64,000 nt of DNA from Cellulomonas humilata (GTDB lineage Bacteria > Actinomycetota > Actinomycetes > Actinomycetales > Cellulomonadaceae), in contig NZ_JAUSVB010000002.1 of assembly GCF_030814415.1 (NCBI RefSeq), positions 62,001-126,000 on the forward strand, written 5' to 3'. The position numbers and the translations under genes were made by a program. Under the pieces are notes generated by a model. The model was not told the origin of the DNA, did no database searches, and was given only the letters and a program-made list of their open reading frames with translations. Positions 51,303 to 61,674 of the stretch are shown piece by piece (within the stretch, counting starts at the first letter, position 1; each line of letters opens with the position of its first letter).

Positions 51303-51343
51303 GCGCTCGCCGGGAGTGCCACCCTGCCGCCAGGACGGCGGTC

Positions 51344-52135
51344 TCAGCTGTCGCGGTCGATCCGGCCCTCGGGGACTCGTTCGAGCCGCGTCCAGCCACG
51401 CCATCCGCGTTGCTCGAGGATCGCCAGCAGCCGTCGGGCGACCGGTGTGGACTCGGCCATGGCCGCGTCCAGCAGGGTGGCGAACGGGTCCGACGCATCG
51501 GCGTCGCCGATCTCCAGCGCACCGCTCTGCACAGCGCGGATGCGGAGGTCCTCGACGATGTCGGCGAGCTCGACGACTCGCGGGTCGTCGTCCGACCAGT
51601 CCGACACGGAGCCGAGGAGGCGGTAGAGCCGGGTCATGTCCGGGTCCTCGTCCAGCTGCCGGTTCTTCTCGGCGATCACGGCCTCGATGTCGAGCGGAAT
51701 CTGCGGGGCGAGCATGATCCACGCGTCCCTCTCGAGCTCGATGTAGGCCTCGCCGACGCCGAGCCCGCGCAGCCGGTCCAGGTAGTCCAGGACGATCTGG
51801 GGGAGAGCCAGGTGATCGCCGGCGGCGAGCTTCGCGATCCGCTTGCGGTTGCTCTGGAGGCGACGGATGTCGGCGCGCAGGGCCTCGTCGAGCTCCTCGA
51901 CTGCTCGGGCGAACTCGTCCGGGCCGGCCACGAGGAGCTCCTGCACTCGAGCGAGCGGCACGCCCGCATCCGCCAGCACCCGGATCCGGATCAGCCGCAC
52001 GACGGCGGCTGCGTCGTAGCTGCGGTAGCCGGAGTGGTCGCGTTCGGGCTCGGCGAGCAGGCCGATCTGGTGGTAGTGCCGGACTGTGCGCACCGTCACC
52101 CCGGCGTAGGAGGCCAGCTGGCCGATCGTGAGCAT
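51344..52135 (-). CDS. MerR family transcription regulator
   Basis: Regulator of 263 residues. The N-terminal HTH is classic: MLTIGQLASYAGVTVRTVRHY then LLAEPERDHSGYRSYDAAAV. A coiled coil follows, and the C-terminal ~130 residues (HLALPQIVLDYLDRLRGLGV ...) form an extended ligand domain that I do not recognise. In the family the DNA between -35 and -10 is untwisted on ligand binding. It is the second gene after the hydrolase, whose promoter has a fitting dyad at 52988. It may sense a toxic compound. Confidence 0.85.
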   Translation of the reverse strand: MLTIGQLASYAGVTVRTVRHYHQIGLLAEPERDHSGYRSYDAAAVVRLIRIRVLADAGVPLARVQELLVAGPDEFARAVEELDEALRADIRRLQSNRKRIAKLAAGDHLALPQIVLDYLDRLRGLGVGEAYIELERDAWIMLAPQIPLDIEAVIAEKNRQLDEDPDMTRLYRLLGSVSDWSDDDPRVVELADIVEDLRIRAVQSGALEIGDADASDPFATLLDAAMAESTPVARRLLAILEQRGWRGWTRLERVPEGRIDRDS

Positions 52136-52150
52136 GGGCTCCAGACTGCC

Positions 52151-52942
52151 TCAGCCGGCGACACCGCGGACCGCCTCGGCGATCGTGCGGAAGTCCTTGC
52201 GGAGGATCGCGCCGTGATTGCTCGCGACCTTGGCGTGGATCGTGATGCGGGGGTTGCGTTCGGCCACCGCGGGCACGCTGGCGCGGATCTTCTCCTGCCC
52301 GTCTCCCGTGCTCCCGAACGACCTCCCGGATGCGAGGACGTACCGGGTCGGGACGGTGATCGTGTCCATCACCGGGCCGAGCTCCCGTTCACGCGCGAGC
52401 CTGCCGACGTCGATGTTGCACTCGGCCATCTCCAGGGCGGTCATCCGCGGCGTGAGTCCCGTGACGCGCAGCGGCACCATCAGCCACTGGAGGCGACGGA
52501 AGACCGTTCGGATCCCTTGCTCCATCTCGTCCGTGAGCCAGTCGTGCGGCTGAGCTCCATCGACCAGCACAGCGCCGATCGTCCGGGCCGGGTTGCGGCT
52601 CACCCAGTGTGCAGCGACGAAGGCGCCGTACGACCACCCGACCACCAGCGCCCGGTCGACACCTCGCGCGTCGAGCACTGCATCGACATCGCGGACGGCG
52701 GCCTCGAACGAGTAGTCCGCCGAGCGTCCTGACCTGCGCCCACGGGCACGCTCGTCGAAGGTGATGTGTCGCCAGCCTGGCCCGAGCTCGGCGATGACCC
52801 GCCGCCAGTAGCCCTGGGTGGCGAACTGGCCGTTGAGGTAGATCACCGGCGTGCCGGAGCCACCCGAGTCGGTGACGGCCAGAGCAGTGTCGTCGACCGG
52901 CACCATGCCGGTCCAGATCGGGGTCGAGGTCCTGTCGAGCAT
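52151..52942 (-). CDS. Alpha/beta hydrolase
   Basis: Alpha/beta-fold enzyme of 263 residues. The nucleophile lies in VVGWSYGAFVAAHW (GWSYG). The acid residue and the His are visible in later stretches (HAKVASNHGAIL holds the likely His). It may be an esterase, lactonase, epoxide hydrolase or a similar enzyme; no specific substrate can be told. It is the first gene before merR, so the regulator probably controls its expression. The start ATG 52942 is supported by the conserved N-terminus. Confidence 0.82.
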   Translation of the reverse strand: MLDRTSTPIWTGMVPVDDTALAVTDSGGSGTPVIYLNGQFATQGYWRRVIAELGPGWRHITFDERARGRRSGRSADYSFEAAVRDVDAVLDARGVDRALVVGWSYGAFVAAHWVSRNPARTIGAVLVDGAQPHDWLTDEMEQGIRTVFRRLQWLMVPLRVTGLTPRMTALEMAECNIDVGRLARERELGPVMDTITVPTRYVLASGRSFGSTGDGQEKIRASVPAVAERNPRITIHAKVASNHGAILRKDFRTIAEAVRGVAG

Positions 52943-52987
52943 GGCGTCTCCGTTCCGTCCTGCGCCGTGCGATCCAGCATGCAGGCG

Positions 52988-53007
52988 TGACGTTGCGTCA
53001 GGGTCAA
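52988..53007 (-). promoter_or_regulatory. MerR-type operator of the hydrolase-merR operon
   Basis: The palindrome TGACGTTGCGTCA (52988-53000) lies next to TTGACC (minus strand -35, 53002-53007). A dyad abutting the -35 in this way is typical of MerR-regulated promoters. A -10 is not clear. Confidence 0.55.
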
Positions 53008-53080
53008 GCCTCGGCGGACGCCACCGGCCGTGGTCCGGATGTCGGCGGTTCTCCCGTGGGGGCGGCTAGACTCGACCCCG

Positions 53081-53158
53081 GTCGTGACTGGCGCAGGTGG
53101 GTGCAACCACCGGGGAGCGGCTGCAGTGCCCCGCCTCGCACCGCCCGCCTGGGTGCAT
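53081..53158 (+). promoter_or_regulatory. ZTP (pfl) riboswitch upstream of purH
   Basis: The leader holds the conserved parts of the ZMP/ZTP-sensing pfl motif: GTGACTGGCGC, the small stem GGTGG/CCACC, CCGGGGAGCGG and the 3' core CCGCCCGCCTGGGTGCA. A P3-like stem pairs GCACC (53138-53142) with GGTGC (53152-53156). It should sense ZMP/ZTP, the AICAR pool that rises when formyl-THF is short, and turn on purH, whose product uses AICAR. Its place directly before purH is the usual one. Confidence 0.85.
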
Positions 53159-53182
53159 GGGTCCGCCCTAGCCGACCCTGCA
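53154..53182 (+). promoter_or_regulatory. Alternative hairpin after the riboswitch core
   Basis: TGCA-T-GGGTC (53154-53163) can pair with GACCC-TGCA (53174-53182) directly upstream of the AGGAG ribosome site (53185-53189). It shares 53154-53156 with the riboswitch P3, so the two should exclude each other. It may be the expression platform. Confidence 0.5.
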
Positions 53183-53198
53183 TCAGGAGCCGCCGCCC

Positions 53199-54791
53199 AT
53201 GTCCTCCACCGAGAACCAGCGCCCCGTCCGTCGGGCCCTCGTCAGCGTCTACGACAAGACCGGCCTGACCGAGCTCGCCGAAGCCCTGCACGCCGCCGGG
53301 GTCGAGATCGTCTCCACCGGCTCGACCGCCTCCACCATCGCCGCCACCGGCGTCCCTGTGACCCGCGTCGAGGAGCTCACCGGCTTCCCCGAGTGCCTCG
53401 ACGGGCGCGTCAAGACGCTGCACCCGCGGGTGCACGCCGGCGTGCTGGCCGACACCCGGCTCCCGGAGCACCTCGCGCAGCTGGACGAGCTGGGCATCGC
53501 CCCGTTCGAGCTGGTCGTCGTCAACCTCTACCCGTTCACCGCCACGGTCGAGTCCGGCGCCAGGCCCGACGAGTGCGTCGAGCAGATCGACATCGGCGGC
53601 CCGTCGATGGTCCGCGCGGCCGCCAAGAACCACCCGAGCGTGGCCGTCGTGGTCGACCCCGCGCGGTATCCCGAGGTCATCGCCGCCGTCCAGGGAGGCG
53701 GCTTCACGCTGGCCGCCCGCCGCCTGCTCGCCGCGGACGCGTTCGCGCACACCGCCGCGTACGACGCCGCGGTCGCCAGCTGGTTCGCCGCCGACTACGC
53801 GCCCGACGAGGAGGCCGCCGACTCCGGCTTCCCGGCGTTCACCGGGACCACGTGGGTGCGCGGCGAGGTGCTCCGCTACGGCGAGAACCCGCACCAGCGC
53901 GCGGCGCTCTACCTGACGCCCGACGGCGCGGCGGGACGCGGGCTGGCCGGTGCGCAGCAGCTGCACGGCAAGGCGATGAGCTACAACAACTACGTCGACG
54001 CCGACGCCGCCTGGCGGGCCGCGCACGACCACACCGGCCCCGCGGTCGCGATCATCAAGCACGCCAACCCGTGCGGCATCGCGGTCGGCACCGACGTGGC
54101 GGACGCCCACGCGAAGGCGCACGCGTGCGACCCGGTCTCCGCCTTCGGCGGCGTCATCGCCACCAACCGGACCCTCACGGCCGCCGCCGCGGAGCAGATC
54201 GCGCCGGTGTTCACCGAGGTCGTGGTCGCCCCCGGGTTCGAGCTCGAGGCGCTCGAGATCCTCGCGCGCAAGAAGAACATCCGGCTCCTGCAGGTGACGC
54301 CCGTCGAGGGCGTGGCCACGGAGCGCCGTGCCGTGAGCGGCGGGCTGCTCGTGCAGGAGCTCGACCAGGTCGACGCCGCCGGTGACGACCCGTCGGGCTG
54401 GACCCTGGCCGCGGGTGCCGCGGCCGACGACGCCACGCTCGCCGACCTGACCTTCGCCTGGCGGGCCGTGCGCGCCGTGAAGTCGAACGCGATCCTGCTC
54501 GCCGACGCGGGAGCGTCCGTGGGCGTCGGGATGGGACAGGTCAACCGCGTGGACTCGTGCCGGCTCGCGGTCGAGCGGGCCAACGCGGGGGACACCGAGC
54601 GGGCGCGGGGAGCCGTCGCCGCCTCGGACGCGTTCTTCCCGTTCGCCGACGGCGCCCAGGTGCTCATCGACGCCGGCGTGCGCGCCATCGTGCAGCCGGG
54701 CGGGTCCGTCCGGGACGAGGAGGTCATCGCCGCGGCGCAGGCCGCCGGGGTGACGCTCTACCTGACGGGCACCCGGCACTTCGCGCACTGA
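53199..54791 (+). CDS. purH: Bifunctional AICAR transformylase/IMP cyclohydrolase
   Basis: Enzyme of 530 residues for the last two steps of IMP synthesis. The N-terminal IMP cyclohydrolase domain has [20 protein letters not shown] and [16 protein letters not shown]. The transformylase domain has [21 protein letters not shown] and the C-terminal pattern [20 protein letters not shown], which ends in [23 protein letters not shown] 53199 has AGGAG 9 bases upstream. It is preceded by a ZTP riboswitch, which links its expression to the AICAR level. Confidence 0.97.
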   Translation: MSSTENQRPVRRALVSVYDKTGLTELAEALHAAGVEIVSTGSTASTIAATGVPVTRVEELTGFPECLDGRVKTLHPRVHAGVLADTRLPEHLAQLDELGIAPFELVVVNLYPFTATVESGARPDECVEQIDIGGPSMVRAAAKNHPSVAVVVDPARYPEVIAAVQGGGFTLAARRLLAADAFAHTAAYDAAVASWFAADYAPDEEAADSGFPAFTGTTWVRGEVLRYGENPHQRAALYLTPDGAAGRGLAGAQQLHGKAMSYNNYVDADAAWRAAHDHTGPAVAIIKHANPCGIAVGTDVADAHAKAHACDPVSAFGGVIATNRTLTAAAAEQIAPVFTEVVVAPGFELEALEILARKKNIRLLQVTPVEGVATERRAVSGGLLVQELDQVDAAGDDPSGWTLAAGAAADDATLADLTFAWRAVRAVKSNAILLADAGASVGVGMGQVNRVDSCRLAVERANAGDTERARGAVAASDAFFPFADGAQVLIDAGVRAIVQPGGSVRDEEVIAAAQAAGVTLYLTGTRHFAH

Positions 54792-54796
54792 GCGCG

Positions 54797-56059
54797 CTAG
54801 ACGAGGGACGCCTCCCGCAGGAGCCGCCCCGGGTCGACCGCCAGCGCGCGGTCGAGCCGGGGCAGGCCCGGCGCGGTGAACAGCCTGCGTGCGGCGCCGA
54901 CGTCGCGCGGGCGGTCGACCGTGAGGATCGCGCCGACGTCGTCGGAACCCCGCCGGAACCACAGGGCGCCCCAGCCCCCGCCGCCGGCCGGGTCGCCGCG
55001 CAGGACCACCTCGTCGTCGGTGTGCGGAGCGCCGAACAGGGCCAGCTCGTGGCCCAGCTGCGTGGAGAACACATAGGGCGCCACGTCGGTGACGGCGTCG
55101 GCCGGGGTGCCCAGCAGGTCCGCGACGAGCGCCGCCGGTCCCCGCAGCGCGCCGTCCCAGTGCCCGCCGGGCACCCAGCCGTGCCGCGGGGAGCGGCGCA
55201 GCGCGACGTCGCCCACCGCCCGGACGTTCCGCGGCGCACCGACGACCCGGTGGTGCTCGTCGACCCGCAGCGACCCGTCGGGCTCGCGGGGGAGCGCTCC
55301 GGCCAGCCAGTCGGTGGTCGGGCGCGCACCGACCGCCGCGAGCACGACGTCGGCGGCGATCAGCTTGCCGTCCGCGAGGCTGACCCCGTTGGTGCCGACC
55401 TCGACCACGTGCTCGCCGGTCAGCAGGCGGACGCCCGCGGCGGCGTACCACGGCGCGGTCAGCTCCCCGACGGTCGGGCCGAGCGCCGCGACGAGCGGCG
55501 CGCCGTTCGCCTCGACCACCACGACGTCCACCCCGGCTGCGGCGGCGACGCCGGCGACCTCCGCGCCGATCCACCCCGCGCCGATCACGACGAGCCGCGC
55601 ACCCGGCACGAGCGCCGCGCGGAGCCGCTCGGCGTCGGCGGCGGTGTGCAGGGTCAGGGCCGCCTCCCAGCCCGGTGGCTGGACGGCGTGCGCGCCGCTG
55701 GCCACGACGAGGGCGTCCGCGCCGAGCGCGCCCTGGTCGGTCAGCACCTCTGGTCGCGCCCCCGTCAGCGAGAGCCCGCGCGCCGGGGTGCCCAGGTGGA
55801 CCTCGTCCGCGAGGGTCAGCAGGTCGGCGCCGATCTCGTCGGCGAGCCACGTCGGGCGGGGGCGGTCCAGGAGGTGCTTCGACAGCGGTGGGCGGTCGTA
55901 CGGGGCGACCCCCTCGGCGCCGAGCACCACGACCCGCCCGTCGTAGCCCCGCTCCCGCAGCGCCGCGACCGTCTGGGTGGCCGCTAGACCCGCCCCGACG
56001 ACGAGCACGTCACCGGGTGGTCGAGGGTCCGGGTCGTCGTCGTGGGTCCTGGCGGTCAC
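54797..56059 (-). CDS. FAD-dependent oxidoreductase, ferredoxin/rubredoxin reductase-like
   Basis: Two-dinucleotide flavoprotein of 420 residues. The FAD loop is VLVVGAGLAATQTVAALRER, the NAD loop VVIGAGWIGAEVAGVAAAAG and the second FAD motif NVRAVGDVAL. The C-terminal domain is of ferredoxin reductase type (GWGALWFRRGSDDVGAILTV). It should pass electrons from NAD(P)H to a ferredoxin, rubredoxin or P450 partner, or act on its own as a small-molecule reductase. No ferredoxin gene is near. GTG 56059 starts 38 bases from the divergent DUF3017 gene. Its end is 5 bases from purH. Confidence 0.85.
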   Translation of the reverse strand: MTARTHDDDPDPRPPGDVLVVGAGLAATQTVAALRERGYDGRVVVLGAEGVAPYDRPPLSKHLLDRPRPTWLADEIGADLLTLADEVHLGTPARGLSLTGARPEVLTDQGALGADALVVASGAHAVQPPGWEAALTLHTAADAERLRAALVPGARLVVIGAGWIGAEVAGVAAAAGVDVVVVEANGAPLVAALGPTVGELTAPWYAAAGVRLLTGEHVVEVGTNGVSLADGKLIAADVVLAAVGARPTTDWLAGALPREPDGSLRVDEHHRVVGAPRNVRAVGDVALRRSPRHGWVPGGHWDGALRGPAALVADLLGTPADAVTDVAPYVFSTQLGHELALFGAPHTDDEVVLRGDPAGGGGWGALWFRRGSDDVGAILTVDRPRDVGAARRLFTAPGLPRLDRALAVDPGRLLREASLV

Positions 56060-56097
56060 CTCGCAACGGTAGTCTCCCGTCGGGAGGCACGAGCGAG

Positions 56098-56529
56098 ATG
56101 GTGAAGGAGCGCATGAGCGGGGCAGCCGGGGTGCACCACGTCGCTGACGCCCACCCCGACGCCGCCGACGGGTTGCTCCCGGAGCCCCCCGTGGTGGAGC
56201 AGCCGCCCTCGACCGGCCCGATCCCCGTCGAAGAGGCCCCGCTGGACCCGCGGGCCATCGCGCGTGCGTCGCTCGACGCCGCCCGCAACGTGTCGCTGTG
56301 GTGGACCAGCTCCGGGATCGTCGTCGCCACCGTCGTGGCCCTCGTCGTCGGCACCCGGGCCGGTGCGTTCGTCCTCGCCGCCGTCGCGCTCGCCGGTGCG
56401 GTCGTGCGCGCCGTGCTGCCGTCGCCCGGACCCGTGGCCGTCTCGGTGCGGGCCAAGGCCCTCGACGTCGCCGTGCTCGTCCTGCTCGGTGCGGGCCTGG
56501 CGCTCCTCGCCCAGATCCTGCCGCGCTGA
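56098..56529 (+). CDS. DUF3017 family membrane protein
   Basis: Protein of 143 residues. A cytosolic, acidic and Pro-rich N-terminus of ~65 residues is followed by three helices, with the DUF3017 pattern SPGPVAVSVRAKALDVAVLV and LLGAGLALLAQILP at the end. The family has no known job and is common near purH or icd in actinobacteria. ATG 56098 has GGGAGG at about 10 bases; ATG 56113 is the alternative. It is divergent from the flavoprotein and ends before a bidirectional terminator. Confidence 0.8.
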   Translation: MVKERMSGAAGVHHVADAHPDAADGLLPEPPVVEQPPSTGPIPVEEAPLDPRAIARASLDAARNVSLWWTSSGIVVATVVALVVGTRAGAFVLAAVALAGAVVRAVLPSPGPVAVSVRAKALDVAVLVLLGAGLALLAQILPR

Positions 56530-56539
56530 CCGCACGCAC

Positions 56540-56572
56540 GGACGCCCGGGACCGCGAAGGTCCCGGGCGTCC
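56540..56572. terminator. Bidirectional terminator hairpin
   Basis: Perfect 14-bp stem (GGACGCCCGGGACC and complement, 56540-56553 and 56559-56572) with a 5-base loop between the convergent DUF3017 and aquaporin genes. Confidence 0.9.
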
Positions 56573-56597
56573 GGATCGTGCGTCGTTCAGGCGGGAG

Positions 56598-57644
56598 TCA
56601 GCGCTCCGTGACCACGAGGACGTCGTCCGTGGTGACGTACGCGTCGTCCTCCTCGAGCAGGTTGTCCTCGGCCGGCTCCGCGGCGAACGCGCGGTAGATC
56701 AGGCCGGCCAGGGCGGCGCCGACGAGCGGGGCGACCCAGAACAGCCACAGCTGGCTCAGGGCCCAGCTGTCGGAGAAGATCGCCGAGGCCGTCGAGCGCG
56801 CCGGGTTGAGCGACGCGTTCGTCACGGGGATCGCGACGAGGATGAGGACCGCGAGCGCCAGGCCGATGGCGAACGGCGCCTGGACGTTCGCGGACCGGCG
56901 GTCCGTCGCGCCGAGGATGATGCCGACGAACACGGCCGTCACGATGATCTCGACCAGCAGCGCGATGACGAGCGAGAACTCGACCTGGCCCTGCGACGCC
57001 ACCGACAGCGGCGAGTGCTCGGCGTAGCCGTTGGACACGCTGCTGAAGAAGCTCTTCGACGACGCCTCGGCGCCCTGGTTGAGCAGGCCCGGGAGGGCCG
57101 CCGGGATGGTGATGAACAGGATCGCGGCGGCGAGGATGCCGCCGACGAGCTGCGCGAGCCAGTAGGGCAGGACGTCCTTCCAGGCCGTCCGGCCACCGAT
57201 GGCGGCGCCCAGCGTGACGGCCGGGTTGAAGTGCCCGCCCGAGACGTGGCCGACGGCGATGATCCCCGCGAGGACCGCGATGCCGAAGCCGAGGGCGACG
57301 CCGAGCGTGCCGCCGAGGCCACTGACCGTGGAGTACAGCGCGATGCCGAGGCCGACCAGCACCAGGGTGAACGTGCCGAACGCCTCGGCGCCGAGCCGGG
57401 CCACCAGGCTCGGGCCGGTCACGACGACCGTGCCGGCCGGGACCACGTAGGCGTCGAGCTCCTCGACGACGACGTCCTCGTCGGCCTCGGGCTCGGCGAC
57501 CGGCTCGACGACCGGCTCGGCGGCGGGTGCCGGGGTGTCGGCGGCGGCTGCGGCCGTCGCCTCCTCGGGCGCGGGCGTGCCGGCAGCGGTGGTGTCGTCG
57601 GGCTCCGGGGAGCCTGCGGCCTTGTCGGGGTTGTCCTGTGACAT
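56598..57644 (-). CDS. MIP/aquaporin family channel with long acidic N-terminus
   Basis: Channel protein of 348 residues. The six-helix MIP core has the two NPA boxes: [20 protein letters not shown] and [17 protein letters not shown]. It conducts water or small neutral molecules such as glycerol. The first ~80 residues, before the first helix ([19 protein letters not shown]), are low-complexity and acidic ([27 protein letters not shown]), which is unusual, and the C-terminus is also acidic ([17 protein letters not shown]). ATG 57644 is the first good start; the 267-base gap to icd holds both promoters. Confidence 0.88.
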   Translation of the reverse strand: MSQDNPDKAAGSPEPDDTTAAGTPAPEEATAAAAADTPAPAAEPVVEPVAEPEADEDVVVEELDAYVVPAGTVVVTGPSLVARLGAEAFGTFTLVLVGLGIALYSTVSGLGGTLGVALGFGIAVLAGIIAVGHVSGGHFNPAVTLGAAIGGRTAWKDVLPYWLAQLVGGILAAAILFITIPAALPGLLNQGAEASSKSFFSSVSNGYAEHSPLSVASQGQVEFSLVIALLVEIIVTAVFVGIILGATDRRSANVQAPFAIGLALAVLILVAIPVTNASLNPARSTASAIFSDSWALSQLWLFWVAPLVGAALAGLIYRAFAAEPAEDNLLEEDDAYVTTDDVLVVTER

Positions 57645-57819
57645 GTCGATCCTGTCGTGAGTAACCGTCGATGGAAGGGCGGTGCGCACGGAGCCTGCCA
57701 TGGCCGTCTGTGCGGTCGTGGCGACGCGGTGAGCAGCGTCTCGCCCCTGGTGGGTGCCAGCATGCCAGTCCTGGTGGCTGCGGTCACGGTGCGCGCCGAG
57801 GGGCGGACTCACGAGATCT

Positions 57820-57831
57820 CTCGACGTCGAG
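57820..57831. promoter_or_regulatory. Palindrome upstream of icd
   Basis: CTCGACGTCGAG, perfect 12-base palindrome, directly before TAATCT (57832-57837), a possible -10 of icd about 75 bases upstream of its ATG. A bound factor would cover the promoter. Confidence 0.35.
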
Positions 57832-57911
57832 TAATCTTGTCCCCGGACCCGCGCCGGCAGACGTTCCATCGTGCCGTGCCCCCTTCCGTCCCCAGCACAG
57901 GAGATCCCCGC

Positions 57912-59129
57912 ATGGCGAAGATCAAGGTTGTCGGCCCGGTCGTCGAGCTCGACGGCGACGAGATGACGCGCATCATCTGGCAGTTCATCAAGGACCGCCT
58001 GATCCACCCGTACCTCGACATCGACCTGCGCTACTACGACCTGTCGATCCAGCACCGCGACGCCACCGACGACCAGGTGACCATCGACGCCGCGAACGCC
58101 ATCAAGGAGCACGGCGTCGGTGTCAAGTGCGCGACGATCACGCCCGACGAGGCGCGCGTCGAGGAGTTCGGCCTGAAGAAGATGTGGGTCTCGCCCAACG
58201 GCACCATCCGCAACATCCTGGGCGGCGTCGTCTTCCGCGAGCCGATCATCATCAGCAACATCCCGCGCCTGGTGCCGGGCTGGAACAAGCCGATCATCAT
58301 CGGCCGTCACGCCCACGGCGACCAGTACAAGGCGACCAACTTCAAGGTCCCCGGTGCCGGCACGCTCACGCTGACCTACACGCCCGCGGACGGCTCCGAG
58401 CCGATCAACCAGACCGTCGTGACGTACCCCGACGGCGGCGGTGTGGCCATGGGCATGTACAACTTCAACGACTCGATCCGCGACTTCGCGCGCGCCTCGT
58501 TCGCCTACGGCCTGCAGCGCGGCTACCCGGTGTACCTGTCGACCAAGAACACGATCCTCAAGGCCTACGACGGCGCGTTCAAGGACATCTTCCAGGAGGT
58601 CTTCGACGCCGAGTACGCGGCGGACTTCGCTGCCGCCGGCCTCACGTACGAGCACCGCCTCATCGACGACATGGTCGCCGCGGCCATGAAGTGGGAGGGC
58701 GGCTACGTCTGGGCCTGCAAGAACTACGACGGTGACGTGCAGTCCGACACCGTGGCCCAGGGCTTCGGCTCGCTCGGCCTCATGACCTCCGTGCTCATGA
58801 CGCCCGACGGCAAGACGGTCGAGGCGGAGGCCGCCCACGGCACCGTGACGCGCCACTACCGCCAGCACCAGGCCGGCAAGCCGACGTCGACCAACCCGAT
58901 CGCGTCGATCTACGCCTGGACCGGTGGCCTGAAGCACCGCGGCAAGCTGGACGGCACGCCCGAGGTCACGCAGTTCGCGGAGACGCTCGAGCAGGTCGTC
59001 ATCGAGACCGTCGAGTCGGGCGCCATGACCAAGGACCTCGCGGCCCTCGTCGGGCCCGAACAGGCATGGCAGACGACCGAGGAGTTCCTCGCGACGCTCG
59101 ACGCCAACCTGGCGGCCAAGCTCGCCTGA
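57912..59129 (+). CDS. icd: Isocitrate dehydrogenase (NADP), homodimeric type
   Basis: TCA-cycle enzyme of 405 residues that turns isocitrate into 2-oxoglutarate, CO2 and NADPH. It begins with the pattern [19 protein letters not shown] of the eukaryote-like, dimeric NADP class. Substrate and metal residues are in [19 protein letters not shown], the active-site Tyr and Lys are in later stretches, and [15 protein letters not shown] holds the cofactor loop. ATG 57912 has CAGGAG upstream. mdh follows after 105 bases on the same strand, so the two TCA genes form a unit. Confidence 0.97.
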   Translation: MAKIKVVGPVVELDGDEMTRIIWQFIKDRLIHPYLDIDLRYYDLSIQHRDATDDQVTIDAANAIKEHGVGVKCATITPDEARVEEFGLKKMWVSPNGTIRNILGGVVFREPIIISNIPRLVPGWNKPIIIGRHAHGDQYKATNFKVPGAGTLTLTYTPADGSEPINQTVVTYPDGGGVAMGMYNFNDSIRDFARASFAYGLQRGYPVYLSTKNTILKAYDGAFKDIFQEVFDAEYAADFAAAGLTYEHRLIDDMVAAAMKWEGGYVWACKNYDGDVQSDTVAQGFGSLGLMTSVLMTPDGKTVEAEAAHGTVTRHYRQHQAGKPTSTNPIASIYAWTGGLKHRGKLDGTPEVTQFAETLEQVVIETVESGAMTKDLAALVGPEQAWQTTEEFLATLDANLAAKLA

Positions 59130-60224
<1,095 letters not shown>

Positions 60225-60226
60225 CC

Positions 60227-60643
60227 TTGTGGGCCGAGGAAGTCCGCACCCCGCTCCCGGGTACCGGCGTCGCGGCGTTCCTCGGCTGGGTGCTGCTCGG
60301 TGCCGGGATCGGTGCGGGTCTCGGGCTCGGTATCCCGGGCGGGCTGTTCGTCGCGCTGGCCCTGGTGCTGGTCGGCGGGCTGCTCGTCGTGCGGCAGGGC
60401 GTGCGTCCTGCGCAGGTCGGTGTCGTCACCGGCCTCGCCGCCCTCCCGCTGGCGCTCGCGTGGCTGAACCGGCAGGGGCCGGGGACCGTCTGTGCCGAGG
60501 GGGTGACCGGCGCGTCCGCGTGCGTGGTCCAGTCGAACCCGTGGCCGTACGTGCTCGTCGGCGTGGCGCTGGTGGCGGTCGGGGTCGCGCTGTTCCGGCG
60601 TCTGCGTCGCGACCCGGGACCTCTGGTGGGGCCTCGGTCGTGA
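60227..60643 (+). CDS. Hypothetical membrane protein
   Basis: Protein of 138 residues with about four helices: [51 protein letters not shown] and [17 protein letters not shown] loop with two Cys residues ([11 protein letters not shown]) lies outside and may form a disulphide. The start is TTG 60227, 2 bases after the mdh stop; no better start is seen nearby, so the exact beginning is uncertain. It overlaps the DUF167 gene by 4 bases. The function is unknown. Confidence 0.65.
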   Translation: MWAEEVRTPLPGTGVAAFLGWVLLGAGIGAGLGLGIPGGLFVALALVLVGGLLVVRQGVRPAQVGVVTGLAALPLALAWLNRQGPGTVCAEGVTGASACVVQSNPWPYVLVGVALVAVGVALFRRLRRDPGPLVGPRS

Positions 60644-60906
60644 GGGTGGCCATCCGGGTACGGCCCGGTGCGTCCCGCACTGCCGTGGGCGGGACGTACG
60701 CGGACAGCCTCGTCGTCGCGGTGGGGGCGCGCGCCGTGGGCGGCGCCGCGACGCGGGCGGCGCTGGACGCCCTGGCGGAGGCGCTGGGCGTGCGGCCTCG
60801 CCAGGTCCGGCTGGTCTCGGGGGCGACGAGCCGCGACAAGGTGGTGGAGGTCGACGCGGACGACGCGGAGGTCGCTGCGCGGCTCGCCGTGCTCCGTGGC
60901 GGCTAG
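60640..60906 (+). CDS. DUF167 family (YggU-like) protein
   Basis: Small protein of 88 residues. It has the family layout: [14 protein letters not shown], then [20 protein letters not shown] and the C-terminal [16 protein letters not shown]. Family members have a known small alpha/beta fold but no known function. GTG 60640 overlaps the previous stop (GTGA). Its stop TAG shares the sequence CTAG with the stop of the convergent hydrolase, so the two genes overlap by 4 bases. Confidence 0.85.
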   Translation: MRVAIRVRPGASRTAVGGTYADSLVVAVGARAVGGAATRAALDALAEALGVRPRQVRLVSGATSRDKVVEVDADDAEVAARLAVLRGG

Positions 60907-61529
60907 AGGACGGACCTGATCGCGTCCGCCAGCGCCTGCGGGTTGTCGTGCTGGACGAAGTGCCCGGTCCCGGGCAGTACGCGCACCTCGACGCCGAGCA
61001 GGTCGTGCAGCGCCCACGCCGCGCGGTGCCGGGCAGGAAGGGAGTGCTCGCCGACCGTGACGACGACGCGGCCCTGACCGAGGTGCAGCGGCGCCGGCTC
61101 GAACCTGCGGAACATCGCGAGGTCGCGGGCGACGGCGTCCGGGTCGGCAGGTGCCATCGCCGGCGTCCACGAGGGTCCGTAGAGCGCGGCGCCGAAGCCG
61201 GGGACGCCCGCGGAGGTGAACCCGGCGACGACGTGGTCGAGCAGGCCGGGGACCAGGGACCCGACCGCCGGCTCGTGCAGGACGGCACCGGCGATCCTCC
61301 GGTCCGAGGCAAGGGCGAGGCCGAGGGTCGCACCGCCGGAGACGCCGACGACCACAGCGCCGTCCGCGTCGTCGGCCAGCGCTGCGAGCTCGACGGCGAG
61401 ATCCCCGCTGCTGGCCCGGTCGGGGGCGACGACCTCGAGCCCGTCGTCGCGCAGGAGCCCGCGCACCCGATCCCACACGCGGGACGTCGTCGCTGCTCCG
61501 TGCACCAGGAGCACGCGCGGGGTCGCCAT
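60903..61529 (-). CDS. Alpha/beta hydrolase
   Basis: Small alpha/beta-fold enzyme of 208 residues. It has the oxyanion pattern [20 protein letters not shown], the nucleophile in [13 protein letters not shown] (GVSGG) and the His in [16 protein letters not shown]. It lacks most of the cap domain, so the family size is at the short end. The substrate is unknown. It faces the ABC importer across a 145-base divergent region, so both may share control through the palindrome at 61577. Its stop overlaps the DUF167 stop. Confidence 0.8.
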   Translation of the reverse strand: MATPRVLLVHGAATTSRVWDRVRGLLRDDGLEVVAPDRASSGDLAVELAALADDADGAVVVGVSGGATLGLALASDRRIAGAVLHEPAVGSLVPGLLDHVVAGFTSAGVPGFGAALYGPSWTPAMAPADPDAVARDLAMFRRFEPAPLHLGQGRVVVTVGEHSLPARHRAAWALHDLLGVEVRVLPGTGHFVQHDNPQALADAIRSVL

Positions 61530-61576
61530 GGCGTGAGCGTAGGCGCCGTCCCAGGTCAGACACGCAAGCGTTACCT

Positions 61577-61598
61577 ATGTCTCGAATGTCCGAAACAT
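61577..61598. promoter_or_regulatory. Inverted repeat in the hydrolase/ABC importer gap
   Basis: ATGTCTCG (61577-61584) and CGAAACAT (61591-61598) are inverted arms with one mismatch and a 6-base spacer. It lies 48 bases from the hydrolase start and 76 from the ABC gene, in AT-richer DNA, as expected of a repressor site. Confidence 0.5.
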
Positions 61599-61674
61599 GG
61601 CGCTCCTAACCTCCCGTCATGGATACACGAGCGGATACCGCTGTGGATACTCCTCCGTCGCCGCGGTCGGCACC

